From Chrysemys picta bellii (lineage: Eukaryota; Chordata; Testudines; Emydidae), in the NCBI RefSeq assembly GCF_011386835.1, contig NC_088795.1:13187441-13251440 (forward strand): a stretch of DNA of 64,000 nucleotides. Direction: 5' to 3'. Shown one piece after another: positions 1 through 12,740 of this stretch; the stretch's first letter is position 1; each line of letters starts with the position of its first letter. Below the pieces are notes generated by a model that saw only the letters and a program-made list of their open reading frames with translations, ran no database searches and was not told where the DNA came from. Made by a program: the position numbers and the translations under genes.

Positions 1-3000
1 CCTGTGTGTGATGGTTCTGACTTGGCTGGACTGGTCAGAAGAGGGCAACCAAAACTGCTTCCTAACTTCTTAGGGCTCTCAACACTTAACACAGGCAAGG
101 GGGAGTAAGATTGAGTCCCTAGTTCGGATCGTATCATTACCCTTCTCAGTGTTGAGAAATACTTTGCTAAACTACTGGAGCAGCCCTCTTTGCCTCTGCC
201 CTTTATAAGGCTTATCACAGTCTCTGTTCTACCGTGATAAAGTGACAGCTGTATTAGGGGTTAACCATTTATTTCCTCTGAAAGTGTAAGACTTCTTAAG
301 ACTCATTCCCAGTCTTTCCCTTAAAAAATTGGCTCTGGATGCTCCCACCCTAGATATAGTACAGTATGCAAAATGGCCTGCCCCTTTGTGCCCAACAAGC
401 AGATAATGTGCTGCGCTGGTGCTTTTAGCTTGGAGGGTACTTACTGTACACAAATCCAAGTTTTGTTACAACTATCCTTCTCCTATGATGTGGGTATAGT
501 GTGTTTACTGATAAAATGACCAAATAACTACCTTCTCCAGTATTGGATACTGTCAACTTAGGTAGTATGAAATATACAGTAGTTACGGTGGAAGCAAAGG
601 AGCCACATCTTTGTGGTAAAAGTAACACTGACAGACATCATGTCACATCCCTGCAGGTTTCCAAGCTGCTACTTCTGCCTTTGAATATTACATGGTAGCT
701 ACTGTATTTCATCCTGCAGAGAGGCTATAACTGTCGTGTTATGATAAATTCATCACTATGAGCTAGATTCTGCCACCCTGACTGGCACGAGATACTGCTC
801 AAAGTAATCAGTGAAGGGACTCAAGTAGTCCGATACTACTCAAGTGGAAGAACGTGCCCTACAACCTCAGTGCAGATTCAAGTTGGAGGATAGAAGCCCT
901 TGTTTAAACACTTATTTATTGGTAATAATTAGCAAATAGAAACATCCGAAATATTAAACCAAGAACTTTAAAAACTACCTTTAATTAGACATCTAAATAA
1001 CTTGTCCTGATTTCCAGAGGTGCTAAATACTCATTGCCTTTGGTGGAATTTTTAGGCATTCAGCATTTCAGAAAATAGGCACCTAAATAAGTGGACTTAT
1101 CTGTGTATTTGGTGCTTTACTTTCCCCAGGTTCCAAAATTTGGCCAATACATTCTATTAAAAGAAAAAATCTCCCATAATGATACAATCCCTCTTTCAGA
1201 TGCAGTTGTACAAAGAAAGTGTAGGACATTATAATCTTAATTATGGTTAGTTCTAGTAAGGTAAATAATATCAATTTGTGTGGGTCAGCCGTGCTAAAGC
1301 TTTAATATTGTTTAGATTTAAAAAAAATATTATGGATATCTTTTTCTTACAGATGCATCCTTTACCTGATTGTGTTTTGGAACACTTAATAAAAGAATGT
1401 GATATTTTTATAAATGATTACTTTTGTCTTAAACAATGTACAATTGTAGCAAAAATTTTGAGGTCAGTTGAAAAATGAGAATTTTTTTAACTTAAATTTC
1501 ACCTCTTTCTCCTCCTGCTTTTCACTGATTATTAGTAAAACTTGGAATTAGCAAAACAGTGCAGCTTTGAAAATGGAGAATTGGGGAAAAAAGGACACCT
1601 ACAGATGGAATAGCATTTCCATAAACTGCAGTCTACAAAAAAGGATGGCTGAAGTCAGCAGAGGAGTTTGGATCTCTTCAGTATTTAAGCTTGTCACATT
1701 TAATTTTAATTGCCTTTGAACAAAGGAGACTTCCTTTTCCAGTTCAACATTTACAGACCTTGGAAAGTCCTTTGCTGATTTCAAAAACGTTAATATGTCT
1801 CTTCCCACCCTTCATTCCCACCTCTTTGTGGTCAGCTGGCTGTTCTCATTATTAATGACTGCAACTTGCTTGCCCCCACAAACTGAAATCTGGGAACATT
1901 ACCATTAAAAAGTACAAAGTAACTTCTCAGATGTGCTGCAAATTCAGGCTTTGATTGTCAGGCTGAAATTTGTGCATTTTGGATATCTGTTTGTGTGAAA
2001 AATACACAAATTCTGTTGGGGGTAAAAGTAAGAAATCACCTGTGTTTTATTGATCTGTAAGTGAATTTTAGATAGAAATGATCCTAAGATGTGAAATTTG
2101 GACCTGGATTTTTAGCCCGACTGAAATTTGGGGGATATTAGGATCCAGAGTTTTGATTGGGCCCAGTGACAAAACTTGGAAGTGTTCAGATTTCAACTTC
2201 TTTGCTTCCCATTTCCTACCTACTCCAAAAAACAAACAAATACTCTCAGGGAAAAGTGGAATCTGGGGTTTTGATTTGGTTCCATCTCTAACTCTCAGGA
2301 TTCAAATTTTTGATCCTTACACAAAATTCCCAGTGATTTTTAAATGGGAGTTTTCATAAGTTAGGATTACAGGATCAGGCCCTAAAATTGTACGCATAAT
2401 GGTTAAAAGCATTTTTAATGCTGATGTGACTGTATTGATTATGGGTGAGAGTGAATGCCTCCTTCAGGAAAGATCGCACTGTGAGTTGGTAATTTTAATT
2501 GTGGTATGCATAGTAGTTTTCAGCACAATGAGTGGTATGAATGACTAGGCTATTTTCACTAACCTTGACTGCAATATCTCCATAACAGGCTTGAAGAATT
2601 TCCATTTCCAAACACCAGCTATTGATATTGTACATTATTTTTCCTGACTGCCTCTACTGTTAGTAATATCAGTTAGAAATTGAAGATGTTAATGCAGAAT
2701 CAACTCGGCTGCAAAACTAGGTTGAATGTAGCAATTGAGAATTTTCCAATTACATTATCTGTACTGGGTAGTCTGTTTGCATAAATAAGTTCTGGATTAT
2801 TCATTGGATTGATATTGGATACAAGAGCCTTTTTACCTCTGCTATTCATTCGAATCTGTTTTAGGTTGAGAATGGATAAGTTTTAATGCATTTAATTAAG
2901 TATGTTTATTTAGAGGCATGTCTGTGGCACACATCACCATCTGAGCCACTCAATAGATATATCAAACGCTACCAAGAAGGTAGCGCTGCCCTCTACCTCC

Positions 3001-3229
3001 TCCGCCACCCACTTTATAGGAATTGGGACTGGTTAATTCTTGTTGCATTGGCTGTCTTTATTGTGTGATCATTTGAGGAAATTCTGCCTTGAACCAGGTG
3101 TGCCTCACAGCATGGTGGTGAGGTTTATGCTCAGACTCATGTCCTGCAGCAGTTTGGTCCAGAATCATTGCCCTTGCACAGAGAATGCCCTTCCTTCTAC
3201 CATCACAGGAGGAGACCTGGACATCTAAT

Positions 3230-3341
3230 AGCCTGATTCTCCTCTCAGTGATGCTCAATGCAAATTGAGAGTTAACGCCACTGACTTACCTGGTGTTACA
3301 CTGGTGTAAAATCAGTACGAAGTGGAGAAATAGCAGGCCCC
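3230..3341. repeat. Palindromic MITE-like repeat (cctgattctcctctca family)
   Basis: The left end reads agcctgattctcctctca and the right end tggagaaatagcaggcccc, its decayed inverted complement. In between are paired acactggtgtaaa and ccactgactta blocks. A second copy with clearer inverted ends is at 49501-49613. This is a short fold-back, non-autonomous family; the class of its parent transposon is not determined here. Confidence 0.5.
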
Positions 3342-5164
3342 AGTATGTCCTGGTTGAGGAAATATGGTGGGAAGTAAAGAAATGGAGACGTTCCCTTGGG
3401 TAACTTAGCCATAGTCCACTTGAGGTTTAAGTTCAGGATGGTTGGCCATTAGGTGGTTTATTTGAAATAAGTCATAGCTGTCCTTTAACTTCCTACCAGA
3501 CAGATATCCAAATACCACTAAAAAGCAAGTTTGTTGCCAGTCTCATAGGAGACAAAGGACTGAATGGGAATAGAGGGAAAAAGTTACCCTCTCCCAACTA
3601 AGTAGCTCTTCCAGGAGACTGGTGAGGAACTATGGGGTAGCATGCACTGCCACTGCTTGTCTTGTACCTGTTACACAGCAAACACAGGACTTGGATTTCA
3701 TGGACTGTCATCCTAGCACCCTTTGAGCATTATATTTTACTCCTGCAAATATGTGCATCTAGAAACCAGTTTAAAGCCTACAGATCAGGTACTTTTGCTG
3801 CTTATCAGGTAGGAATTGTGGCTCAAATCCTCTGTTCTGACCAGTTGGGGCAGGTAGGCAAAAGTGGCTTTAACCCATCTTTCCTCTCCCTTCAATCTGG
3901 GCATGTTTACCTGGTGGGTGCCTGGGCTAAGTTAGATTTGCCCCAGGACTACTCTGACTTACACAGCTTCAACAGCTAGGCAGCTGGGGTTTTCAGGGTC
4001 AAGGATCTTGCCTAGCATCTCTCAAAGTAGGTTTTAAGTCACCTTCTCCATTCTCCTGTATCTTTGATCATATTCTACTTCAGGTTTCAGGAGGAGGAAG
4101 GGAGAGAGTAGGTCAGTGGGTAAAAAAGGCATTCATTGGAGAGCCACAGAGGGAAAAGTCAGAGCCCATAGGATTCCCATCTACTCGGCTGTGTTAATAC
4201 ATTGACATGATGAATCATTGCAGTGGCATCCGCTGGGATGACTCTAGCTAAGAATCCCTCAGGTTTTATTTTTACACTATAAATCAGTTTTCTGAGATTG
4301 CCGAGTTACAATACAAAACATGACACTTTCTTTGGAAAGCTGCAGTGCAAGGAAACAAACTACTTTTGTTTAATGCACATGTAGAACAAACACGTGGTCG
4401 TTTATTTTGGAACTTACACATAAAGAGCATGGAATCTCCTGAGTACTTTGAAATGGAAAAAATTCAGGCCTTTGGTCTCTACTGTGTATGAAGTCTAAAT
4501 TTTATGGGGGCCATATGCAATTGGGAACATACATTTGCACATACCCAATTTAAGCCCTAGAGCCTTACGGTCAAGATGCCTATCCAAGCATATCTTCATA
4601 TGTTCACCCAACTTCGAAAAATGGGCCCATGTTCAATTTTTTTTTTAGTTTAAACATCGCTGCTACCACATGAAGGTACTAAACATTTGTGGCTTTTTAT
4701 ACAGATCACTGTAATAATATCTCTGTGCTTAGAATTGAAGTGATGTAATAGGAGGAGTAATTATGATGCATTTAAAGGGCCAACTTCTGGTTGTATTGAA
4801 GTCATTGGAAATCTTGCAACTGATGACATCTGTAAGACTGGGCTTTGGCTGAAATTGTTTTCTAAATACATAACATGATGGGCAGTGTTCCATCGAATAC
4901 ATTTTCTCTTTCTGTTTGGATCGCTTCATGTTTATGTACGGGGGGGAAAAATAATTCTGTGGTTAAAATTGCTGTGTTAGAAGAACAGTAAAGACCTGAC
5001 TGTGGCACAAAAGGAAGGAAATTCAGGATTGACTTTGAGGTCAAACAGAGTAAATTAGATTCCCTTAGACTAACTATGCCTGCTTACACCCATTCTATCT
5101 CTATAAAAGGGAAACTAGGTTGGCATAACTCAAGTTCTGTAAGCAGTTGGTCATTGGGTTCTCT

Positions 5165-5800
5165 GCTCACCACTGGGTGGCACTTCCTGTTGCAGTATGG
5201 CTGCTTTGTGGCTCAGCCCTCTGTCCAGGTCACTCTATAATTTCCCCTTCTGGGGAAGTCTTTCAGAGTCCTCATGTCCGCTCCCCTGGCTGTGTCATTC
5301 CCCAGTGACTCGGGCAGTCTTCCCATTCACTGTACCTACCAATACCACTCTGCAGTGGATGGGAGAGAACCCAGGCCACCCACTACTCTGGGTTCAGGGC
5401 CCTACAGTGAGCAGTTAAGGTCTGGGACTTCACCAAACCTACTGCTCTATTTCTTGGACTACTTCCTACTGTGCTGCTTTAAGCTTCTCCATGAGCTTTC
5501 CTAGTCAGCACAGTTTCTCCGGGGGCTACTAGGTAAACTCTTCCACATGGGTTCCTATCCCACTTCCTTCTCCCTTTCCTCAAGAAGAGAGAGAGTGTAG
5601 GCTTCTTCCCTGCTGCCTCGCTGTGTTGCCAGCCTCCTGGCTTTATAGAAGCCCTGCCTGTTCCCTCACAGGTGAGCTTCCATCTAATGAAGTGCTTTCC
5701 ACACAGCCTAAATCTCCTTCTCTTTGCAGCTCAACTGGCTGATTGGGCCCAGCTGGCCACACTCTCTGGGCTGGTGTGGGGAGCACAACCCATTTTATAG
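5165..5800. repeat. C/T-rich LTR-like stretch (tentative)
   Basis: This block differs from its AT-rich surroundings in being rich in C and T, with sentence-like runs such as ctgggtggcacttcctg and cagctggccacactctctgg that resemble LTR consensus text from turtle endogenous retroelements. No TG...CA ends, target duplication or coding sequence could be fixed. It could equally be unique intron sequence. The call rests on composition and recalled similarity only. Confidence 0.25.
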
Positions 5801-6206
5801 ATGTAAATTAAAATACCCCCAACCGTACTTTAATTTATATCTTCTGGCTCCTCTGATAGACTCCTTTATACATCAGAGGAGTGAATGTAAGTAGTACTAA
5901 GGGATCTTATGTCAGTGTGTAAGGTTCAAACTTGCATCACCTCTGAATTTAGGCCTCAAGTGCATTATTCACCTTATTTCTCCTTGGTTTTCTGGTGTCT
6001 ACTGCATAATACTAATCATGGAAGAATCTACAATACTTAAATACAATGGATGAGTCCATGACACAGCTGTAAGTGAATTTCTTTGCTCATCATTATTTTG
6101 GTGGCTTCCTGTTCTGTAGCTATGTAACTGTTCTCCATTTTCCAAACTTGTTCTTACACTTTCATTCTAATTTAGGTTTTTTTGTGTGTGTTTGTTTTTT
6201 GGACAG

Positions 6207-6613
6207 ATTTACCAAAAATCAGACCGAGGCTGTATGGGCTAGTGACTCCGATCAGCACCAATGCGGATGGAAGCTTTATCTCCAATATTCTCTCCGCAAA
6301 TCACCAAAAAAGATTAACAAGGGATGTATCCCAAAGCCCCAAACAACTGTATTTTAACATCACAGCTTTTGGAAGGGAATTCCATCTCAGGCTGAGGCCT
6401 AACACCCATCTGGTGGCTCCAGAGGCTGTAGTGGAATGGTATGAAGACTATGTGGAAACTGGAAATGGAACTGAGGCTGGTAACGAAAGTCAGACTAGAA
6501 GCGCAACAGAGCGGATATGGAAAAAAGAGACTCTGTGGACCAATTGTGCATATGTTGGAGACATCACTGATATTCCGGGAGCATCTGTTGCTATTAGCAA
6601 CTGCGATGGTCTG
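6207..6613 (+). CDS. ADAMTS3: ADAMTS3 propeptide exon (probably coding exon 2)
   Basis: This internal exon encodes 135 complete codons plus two bases of a split codon, giving 136 residues of the ADAMTS3 propeptide. ADAMTS3 is a secreted metalloprotease that removes the N-propeptide of fibrillar procollagens and activates pro-VEGF-C. The acceptor follows a T-rich tract ending ggacag; the donor is CTG|gtaaga. Incoming phase is 1 (split Asp codon), outgoing phase 0. Diagnostic stretches are LVTPISTN (residues 12-19), FNITAFG (50-56), HLRLRPNT (60-67), NCAYVGDI (113-120) and SVAISNCDGL (127-136). Two Cys (114, 133) are present. N-glycosylation sequons lie at N51, N87 and N93. A dibasic KR (35-36) sits at the place of a basic cluster in human ADAMTS3. 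ADAMTS2 and ADAMTS14 are the alternatives, but FNITAFG and the match of the next exon favour ADAMTS3. Orthology is from recalled family sequence, not alignment. Confidence 0.92.
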
Positions 6614-7864
6614 GTAAGATTTATTCCATGGCATATATGTTTGGATCTTTATCCCTTTTCCACAAAGCTTTAGTTAATGTTAAGTATCCAACAGTTATGA
6701 TATAATTTGGTTAACTTCATTTTCCAAAATCCATTAGAAATTGCAAACTTGTTTTATGTGGAGTCATTGGGCCTCAAGGCGGAATACCTGCATTGCTGGA
6801 CTTATCCCTTATTGACATCACCGTAGGAGAGAGACAAATCAAACCCGCTAGTGTTGTATTTTGGTTTTTGTGATATGTTAAGTTATCATTAGCAGTTTTA
6901 GAGTCAGTGAGCTTACAAAAGTATAAATAAATAGATATCCAAGTCCAATATTATTGTGCATATTTTTGAGATGCAGCAAATTCACACACTGAACCCCCAA
7001 AATAACAATGTCAGTTTAAAAATAGTCAGGCATGTTTTTTTAGAAAAAAAATAGACCCCTGTTTTTCTGTACTATTCTAACTCTTTAAAAGCATCAGTTG
7101 GATCATAATACTTCTAGGTGATGTGTCCTGAAGGTACTTTGGCCTGGTTATTATGTCAGACTAAAGTATGTCAGTGTAGATTGAGCAGCGCTGTCTGTAA
7201 AGATTGGACATGTAGTCACTGCATATGCAGTTCATTAACTCAGTTCATGTGGCAAAGAAAGCTAATAATACTTAAAGAGTACAACGAAACATAAACATAA
7301 TTGCAACTTCCTGGAAGATTAATATAGTGCTTTTATATACTGTTCTTCAAGAGAGAAATGGTATGAGCAGGCCTGCAACACCAGATGTCCCTTCTTTGAA
7401 AGAGCTTCCCATCTTGGTTGCCAGACACGTAAATGATTTGATCCCATTCTGCCTTAGGTACTAGCCAGCTATGCTCCTCTGTTTCTGGAATGCAATGTGA
7501 AGTTGTGCATAGTTTATTTCATGGAAACCACTCACTGGGTTAATGAACTTTCGTTAATTTAAAGAAAGGAAATATTCATAATTGACATTTGTTTATAGCT
7601 GATATGATCAATTGCTGGTGTGTGTGTTTTTTTTGTTTGTTTTGTGTTATTTTTAATCCAGTTTGGTAATAGTATGCATAACTTACAAAGATACATGCAG
7701 ACTTTCAAGCCAAGTGTGTGTTTCCATATAAGCATTGGCTATAGTGCTCTCATTATAAATGAGCCGCTGAGGCTGGGAGCTATGTGTTATTAGTAATGCT
7801 TCAAGACAATAAATTGGATTAGACAGAGTTAGATTTAGGTGTGTGGCCACACAGGCAAAGAAAG

Positions 7865-7991
7865 TAGGGTGACCAGATGTCCCGATTTTATAGGGACAGT
7901 CCCGATATTTGGGGCTTTTTCTTATATAGGCGCCAATTACCCCCCACCGTCTGTCCCGATTTTTTTTCACACTTGCTGTCTGGTCACCCTA
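7865..7991. mobile_element. 127-bp TA-flanked MITE (gtcccgat family)
   Basis: Terminal inverted repeats are TAGGGTGACCAGA on the left and TCTGGTCACCCTA on the right. A TA dinucleotide sits at each end, which suggests the TA target preference of Tc1/mariner-type elements. The interior contains three copies of gtcccgat. No coding capacity. The family is common in turtles and crocodilians by recollection. Confidence 0.8.
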
Positions 7992-8628
7992 AAAGAGAGA
8001 CGTGTTGCTGAAAAGATGCCCTTGTTGAGTTAATTGGAATGGAGTAGTTGCTGTCCTTGCTAACCTCCACTTGCATAAGCAGAGGAAGGTAGGTAACGTG
8101 GGGTCCTAAATGAAAAATTAGGAGGCTAATGGTTTTGTGGCATGATCTCGCCCTTTCCCACAGACTCCAGGAAAGCTCCTCCTAAAGTGTTTGTTTTTTG
8201 TGGTTTTGGGGGGATGGGCCAAGAAGAAATGCTCTGAATGGTATTTAGCCTTCTAGGTAACCTAGGAAGGGGAGTGGATAACTGCACCTAAAGTGCCACC
8301 GCTTGGAGCAGTGCTAACTCAGGCCACATGCCTGCATCTCTCTCTCTCCCTGGGATCCTGTAGAGGGGTGAGTGGCCTGCCAAGGTGGGGCTGGTCAGAG
8401 ATTCCCACTGAGCAAACACCTTCAGTATCTACCTTTGGGATCCTGGAAAGCTATGTAGTAGGGAATCCATATGTTCTGATGCTTCTGTAGTCCTCCTTCC
8501 TAAACTCATTCCTCGGGAGTGGGGAAAGTCAAGTGAACTCTGCAAAATTTCTTTTCTGGGCTCGCTCAGAAACCCTTCCCACGTATGTCTATATGGGATG
8601 GCACAGTTTGGTCCATGTTGTGAATATA

Positions 8629-8700
8629 GGGCCAAATCCTTTTTCCATTGGGGTCAATGGAATTTTGCTATAGAGTTTAATGGGATTAAAATTAAGCCCT
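8629..8700. repeat. Small palindromic repeat (ccattg..tcaatgg family)
   Basis: The ends gggccaaatcc and attaagccct are imperfect inverted complements, around a core ccattggggtcaatgg. It belongs to the same family as 13208-13274, 17400-17479 and 57570-57640. Non-coding. Confidence 0.45.
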
Positions 8701-9309
8701 ACAAGCTATAGTATTCAATCCATGTTTGAAATCTGACTGAGAAAGTAGTTTTTAGCTTTCAAATACAGAACTGAAATATGAAGCCCTGAAGGCCTACATT
8801 GAGACATTCCAGTAAAGCAGGCGGTGAAGTGTGGATTAATTCATTACATAAATCTGCGTGTGTTCGGACTTTTTTATTACCAGTAAGTAATAAAAAAAAA
8901 ATCGAATGATAGTATAAAAAATGGAGGGCAATGCTAATTCAGTATAGAACAGGGGAATTGTATCCCTGATGTGAGGTACATGCTTCACAGAGCATGTGAA
9001 AGTAACTCTTTCTACTCTGCTTCCTTGTTGTTATCCCTTTTTTGACACTCACCCCATTTTGATAATTTATTGTCAGTACTGGCTCATGTTCCCCTCGGCT
9101 TGCCTCATTTGCTTGTGCTGTCTATTAAAACCCTCAGGGACCAGATCCTGGCCTCCCCACCAGCTGTTTTGCTCTACTCTACAAAGCAGGATTCACCAGC
9201 TACCTAGGGACTCCCTCTGCGTAAGGGGAATCTCTGGGTATCTTAGGGTCAGTATTGTTGCTTTGCCACTCCCAGTCCCTGGCCTCCAGAAAGGAGTTAT
9301 CACTTAGGG

Positions 9310-9947
9310 CAGCGGCGGGCAAACTTTTTGGCCTGAGGGCCGCATCGGTTTGGTGGAGGCTGTGCCTGGCTCCTGCCCCCTATCCGACCCCTCCCCCCCC
9401 CGGAACCCTTGCCCCATCTACCCCCCCTCTCCTGTTCCCTGTCCCCTGACCACCCCCGGAACCCCCACCCCAACTGCCCCCCCCACCCATCCAACCCCCC
9501 CTTCTCCCTGACCGCTCCCAGAACCCCTGCCCCCATTCAACCCCCTCGTTCCCTGCCCTCTGACTGCCCCATCCCCTATCCACACCCCTGCCCCCTGACC
9601 ACCACCCCGAACTCCCCTGCCCTTGATCCAACCCCACCTGCCCCCTTACTGCGCTGCCTGGAGCACCGGTGGCTGGTGGTGCTACAGCTGTGCCGCCCAG
9701 AGCACCAGGACAGGCAGTGGCGCTGCCTGGCTGGAGCCAGCCACGCAGCACAGAGCACCAGGTCAGGCCAGGCTCTGCAGCTGCGTTGCCCTGCCGCCCA
9801 GAGCATTGCGCAGAGCGCTGAGGCTGCAGGTGAGGGGAACAGTGGGGAAGGGGCCGGGGGTAGCCTCCCAGGGCAGGAGGACGGGGGCCGGGCAGGAGGG
9901 TTTTGCGGGCCGGATGTGGCCTGTGGGCTGTAGTTTGCCCACCTCTG
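9310..9947. mobile_element. hAT-type non-autonomous element, 638 bp
   Basis: Ends are CAGCGGCGGGCAAACT and, inverted, CAGAGGTGGGCAAACT. They are flanked by 8-bp target duplications, acttaggg (9302-9309) and gcttaggg (9948-9955), differing at one base. CAG...CTG termini with 8-bp duplications are the hAT signature. The interior is a C-rich array of short cccctgacc/aacccc units followed by a GC-rich part. This composition produces long spurious open frames on both strands (for example 9409-9933), none with protein-like content. Confidence 0.88.
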
Positions 9948-11632
9948 GCTTAGGGCGAAAAAAATGAATCACCGTGGTAACAATTCACTGACTGTGTAGC
10001 TTATAAGGTAAGTTTGATATCATGAGTAACTAGAATGGAATACGTGGCTTGCTACCAGTCAGTGAACGTCCTGGCAAATGTTGTTTTGTGAGTAAGTAAT
10101 CTGAAATAAGGAGGTTTTTAATAAAAACTTCAATATAAATTGTAAGATACCTGCTGGTAGTTGGGCACGTTCTGTATTTCATTAAATTGTACTTGTATAT
10201 ACATTACTAGAATTTATATTGGCTTATTACCAGGTTTCAGAGTTGGCAGTAAGGTTGTATTGCTGTCGAGAAAATAATGTGGCCAAATTGTGCTCTGTTA
10301 CATTGACATCAATGTATAGAGAACTCTGGATTTAAACTGGGGAACTGAAAGCAGAACTTTGCTTCTGGACTCCTCCTGTGTCTGAATTTGCATTTTAAAA
10401 AAACTGACCAATTATCAGAGTTATTTCTCTACAAAATTGTTTATTTAGCTATCATTGCATAAAAGTTAAGATATTAACAGCTTGTTTTTAACATTGCAAG
10501 GAAAAGTCTTATGTGCAAATCTATGTAATGTCTCTTAAAGGTAATCTTTTTTTTTTTTTTTTTGGTTCCCAAAAATGCATGTATAACCAGTAATTTTAGG
10601 GGGAAAAGCACCTGAGTAATAGTAGAAGCTGTCACATTTTTTCTAGGACTATATTTGAAAGTTATATTTTATAATTCTAGGTTTGTGAATGGCTGGCTAG
10701 TACTATGAAACATGACCATTTAATGGGGAATCTGTAACTTGTAAAGCCTGTTGACATGAAAATGGAATTTCTGAGTGATTTTAAAGGAAATGAGATGTGT
10801 TTAGAAGGGAAAATGGATCCACAATACTGCCTAACACTAGTTTTGCTGCACAATGCGGGGTTGAGGCCTTGTTTTTGGAAACATAGTTTCCTTAAGTTTT
10901 GAGGGTATATTCCCTATGTTGCTTCAATCACTGTGGCAAACTGCACTATTCATAGTTTGTCAAATACTGTTGTCAAAGTTACAACAAAGCTTATAACTGT
11001 GTTTTACTTACCAAGGGATTTCACAGTGCAAAGTAAATGTTTTCAGATTTTGCATAGTAGCCTGGAGCCCCATTTTGCCTTGATCTATACCTCATGCAAA
11101 CCTATTGAATTTAGTGGGGTTGTCTGGGGATACAAGTCCAGGCAGAATTTGGCCTGCAGATCCTCATGTATAGCTAACACTGTCAGCCTTTGCAGGGACA
11201 AGCTTTAATGGAAAATATGTGGAAAGGCGGTGTCTTAAACTTAAAATTAGGTTGCCTTAAAGCAGAAATGTTGAAGGATCAGTGGGAAGAAGGGATAAAC
11301 TTGGAAGACTATTAGGGGAAAACTTGATATCCTTTCTAGAGACTTATCCTTGTGCCAGGCTGACATTAATAAGCTGACTATAACAACATCCCTCATCTGT
11401 GTGGGTTTGAGAAATGGAAAAGCCTGTGATCTCTGTCATCGGAGAAGGACAAAGCAGAAAAGCCCGAACTACCTTTGATCAATAGATAAATTACAGTTGC
11501 GCTGACTGCAGTCTAGGTTAACTCCATTTGTAGAAGAAATGATGCCTCACTTTTTCTTTCAGTTGACTTGCTTTACTAAAGATTTAAAGATAGAACTAAT
11601 TTAAATGGGGTTAAAACAAAGATGCACTATTG

Positions 11633-11888
11633 CAGGGGTCAGCAACGTTCGGCACGCGGCTCGCCAGGGTAAGCACCCTAGCGGGCCGGGCCAGTTTATT
11701 TACCTGCTGACGCGGCAGGTTCGGCCGATCACGGCCCCCACTTGCCGCGGTTCGCCGTCCCAGGCCAATGGGGGCGGCGGGAAGCGGCGCGGGCTGAAGG
11801 ATATGCCGCGTCAGCAGGTAAATAAACTGGCCCGGCCTGCTAGGGTGCTTACCCTGGCGAGCCGCGTGCTGAACGTTGCCGACCCCTG
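11633..11888. mobile_element. hAT-type palindromic MITE, 256 bp
   Basis: Left and right 85-bp arms (11633-11717 and 11804-11888) are inverted complements with only three mismatches. Ends are CAGGGGTC and its complement. An exact 8-bp target duplication, cactattg, flanks it at 11625-11632 and 11889-11896. The element is far more GC-rich than the intron around it. An open frame of 98 codons across it is a by-product of this composition. No transposase is present. Confidence 0.93.
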
Positions 11889-12664
11889 CACTATTGCATA
11901 GGTTTGATAATTCCAGAAATGTTTCCGAGAACTACATTGAGTAGGACAAGTACACATAATTTCCCATCACACATTCATACTCCCTTATTCTTGTTGTGTT
12001 CCCTTTTCTCTATTCTCTCTGCAGGTCAGCACTGACACCACAATTCCTATCCCCCTTTATTTCTGTTTATCCTGTCTTTTCTGGTCTGTGAAGAGAGAGA
12101 ACAGGTCCTATGAGTGTTCGGAAGATGCTTAATTTAGACATACCTGATTTGATCTGTCAAACTGTGTTAACTGTACCTTCACTTCTGGGCTAAATGAAGT
12201 GTTGACTGTAACATATGTTAGTATGATAGTTACAACTTCACTTCCTTTAAAACAAGAGGAATATGCCCCTGAGGTTGTACTGGTCATTTTATACATTTGA
12301 CAGGTCTGACTCTAAGAAATTGGGCACTTACAGTAGACTTAGTGGTCCAACCATCCAAAAATGATGTAACCTTACCTGGTCATGTAAGATCTTTTGCTAA
12401 GAGAGTATCATTCTCTGATGGAGAAATGTGGTGCAACAGAGTTGGAACATAATTGCAAGACTTTCAAAGAGGTACAATTTAATCAGTTCAAAGCAGATTT
12501 GCAGGAGACAGGTTTCTCGTATTTACTTGTGCTTGATGTAATAAGTATTTTAACCTGCATGGTGGAAAAATTATAGCTAAATAACTCCAGTGCTTTAAAT
12601 ACAACTTTCTAAGAGTTTAAGTTTCTAAGTAATGGAATTCACTAGACTTTAAGTGTAGAAATAT

Positions 12665-12740
12665 CAAGGTAGATTGATTTAAATAATTTTGTTTTAATCA
12701 TGACTTAAATCAGTTGTTAAAAATGGATTTTCAATTGTCG
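12665..12740. repeat. Fragment of 'gatttaaatc' AT-rich repeat
   Basis: The piece gattgatttaaataattttg...gacttaaatcagttg resembles the terminal part of the longer element beginning at 18549. It is too decayed to give ends or a target duplication. Confidence 0.35.

Larger units (their letters stand above)
1..6206 (+). other. ADAMTS3 intron 1, 3' portion
   Basis: Non-coding sequence up to the exon acceptor. It holds a palindromic MITE near 3230-3341, an AT-rich area around 2080-2390 that looks like an old interspersed repeat ending in 'caggcccta', and a C/T-rich LTR-like stretch at about 5165-5800. I see no gene, RNA or clear regulatory site in 1-2080, 2400-3220, 3350-5160 or 5810-6170. The short open frames here lack domains and splice context. 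The acceptor tract at 6178-6206 is T-rich with a (GT) run. Confidence 0.85.

Noticed and set aside
6182..6206. Extension of the exon reading frame upstream of 6207.
   Set aside because: These bases are the T-rich splice acceptor tract. The phase-1 acceptor at 6205-6206 matches the known split Asp codon of ADAMTS3.
6314..6634. A 106-codon minus-strand frame across the ADAMTS3 exon.
   Set aside because: It is the shadow of the real exon on the opposite strand.
9409..9933. A 174-codon Pro-rich open frame on the + strand and overlapping Gly-rich ones on the - strand.
   Set aside because: They lie wholly inside the hAT element 9310-9947 and come from its C-rich tandem units, which lack stops in several frames.
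11605..11901. A 98-codon open frame.
   Set aside because: It is the GC-rich palindromic MITE read through; both arms give mirrored text.
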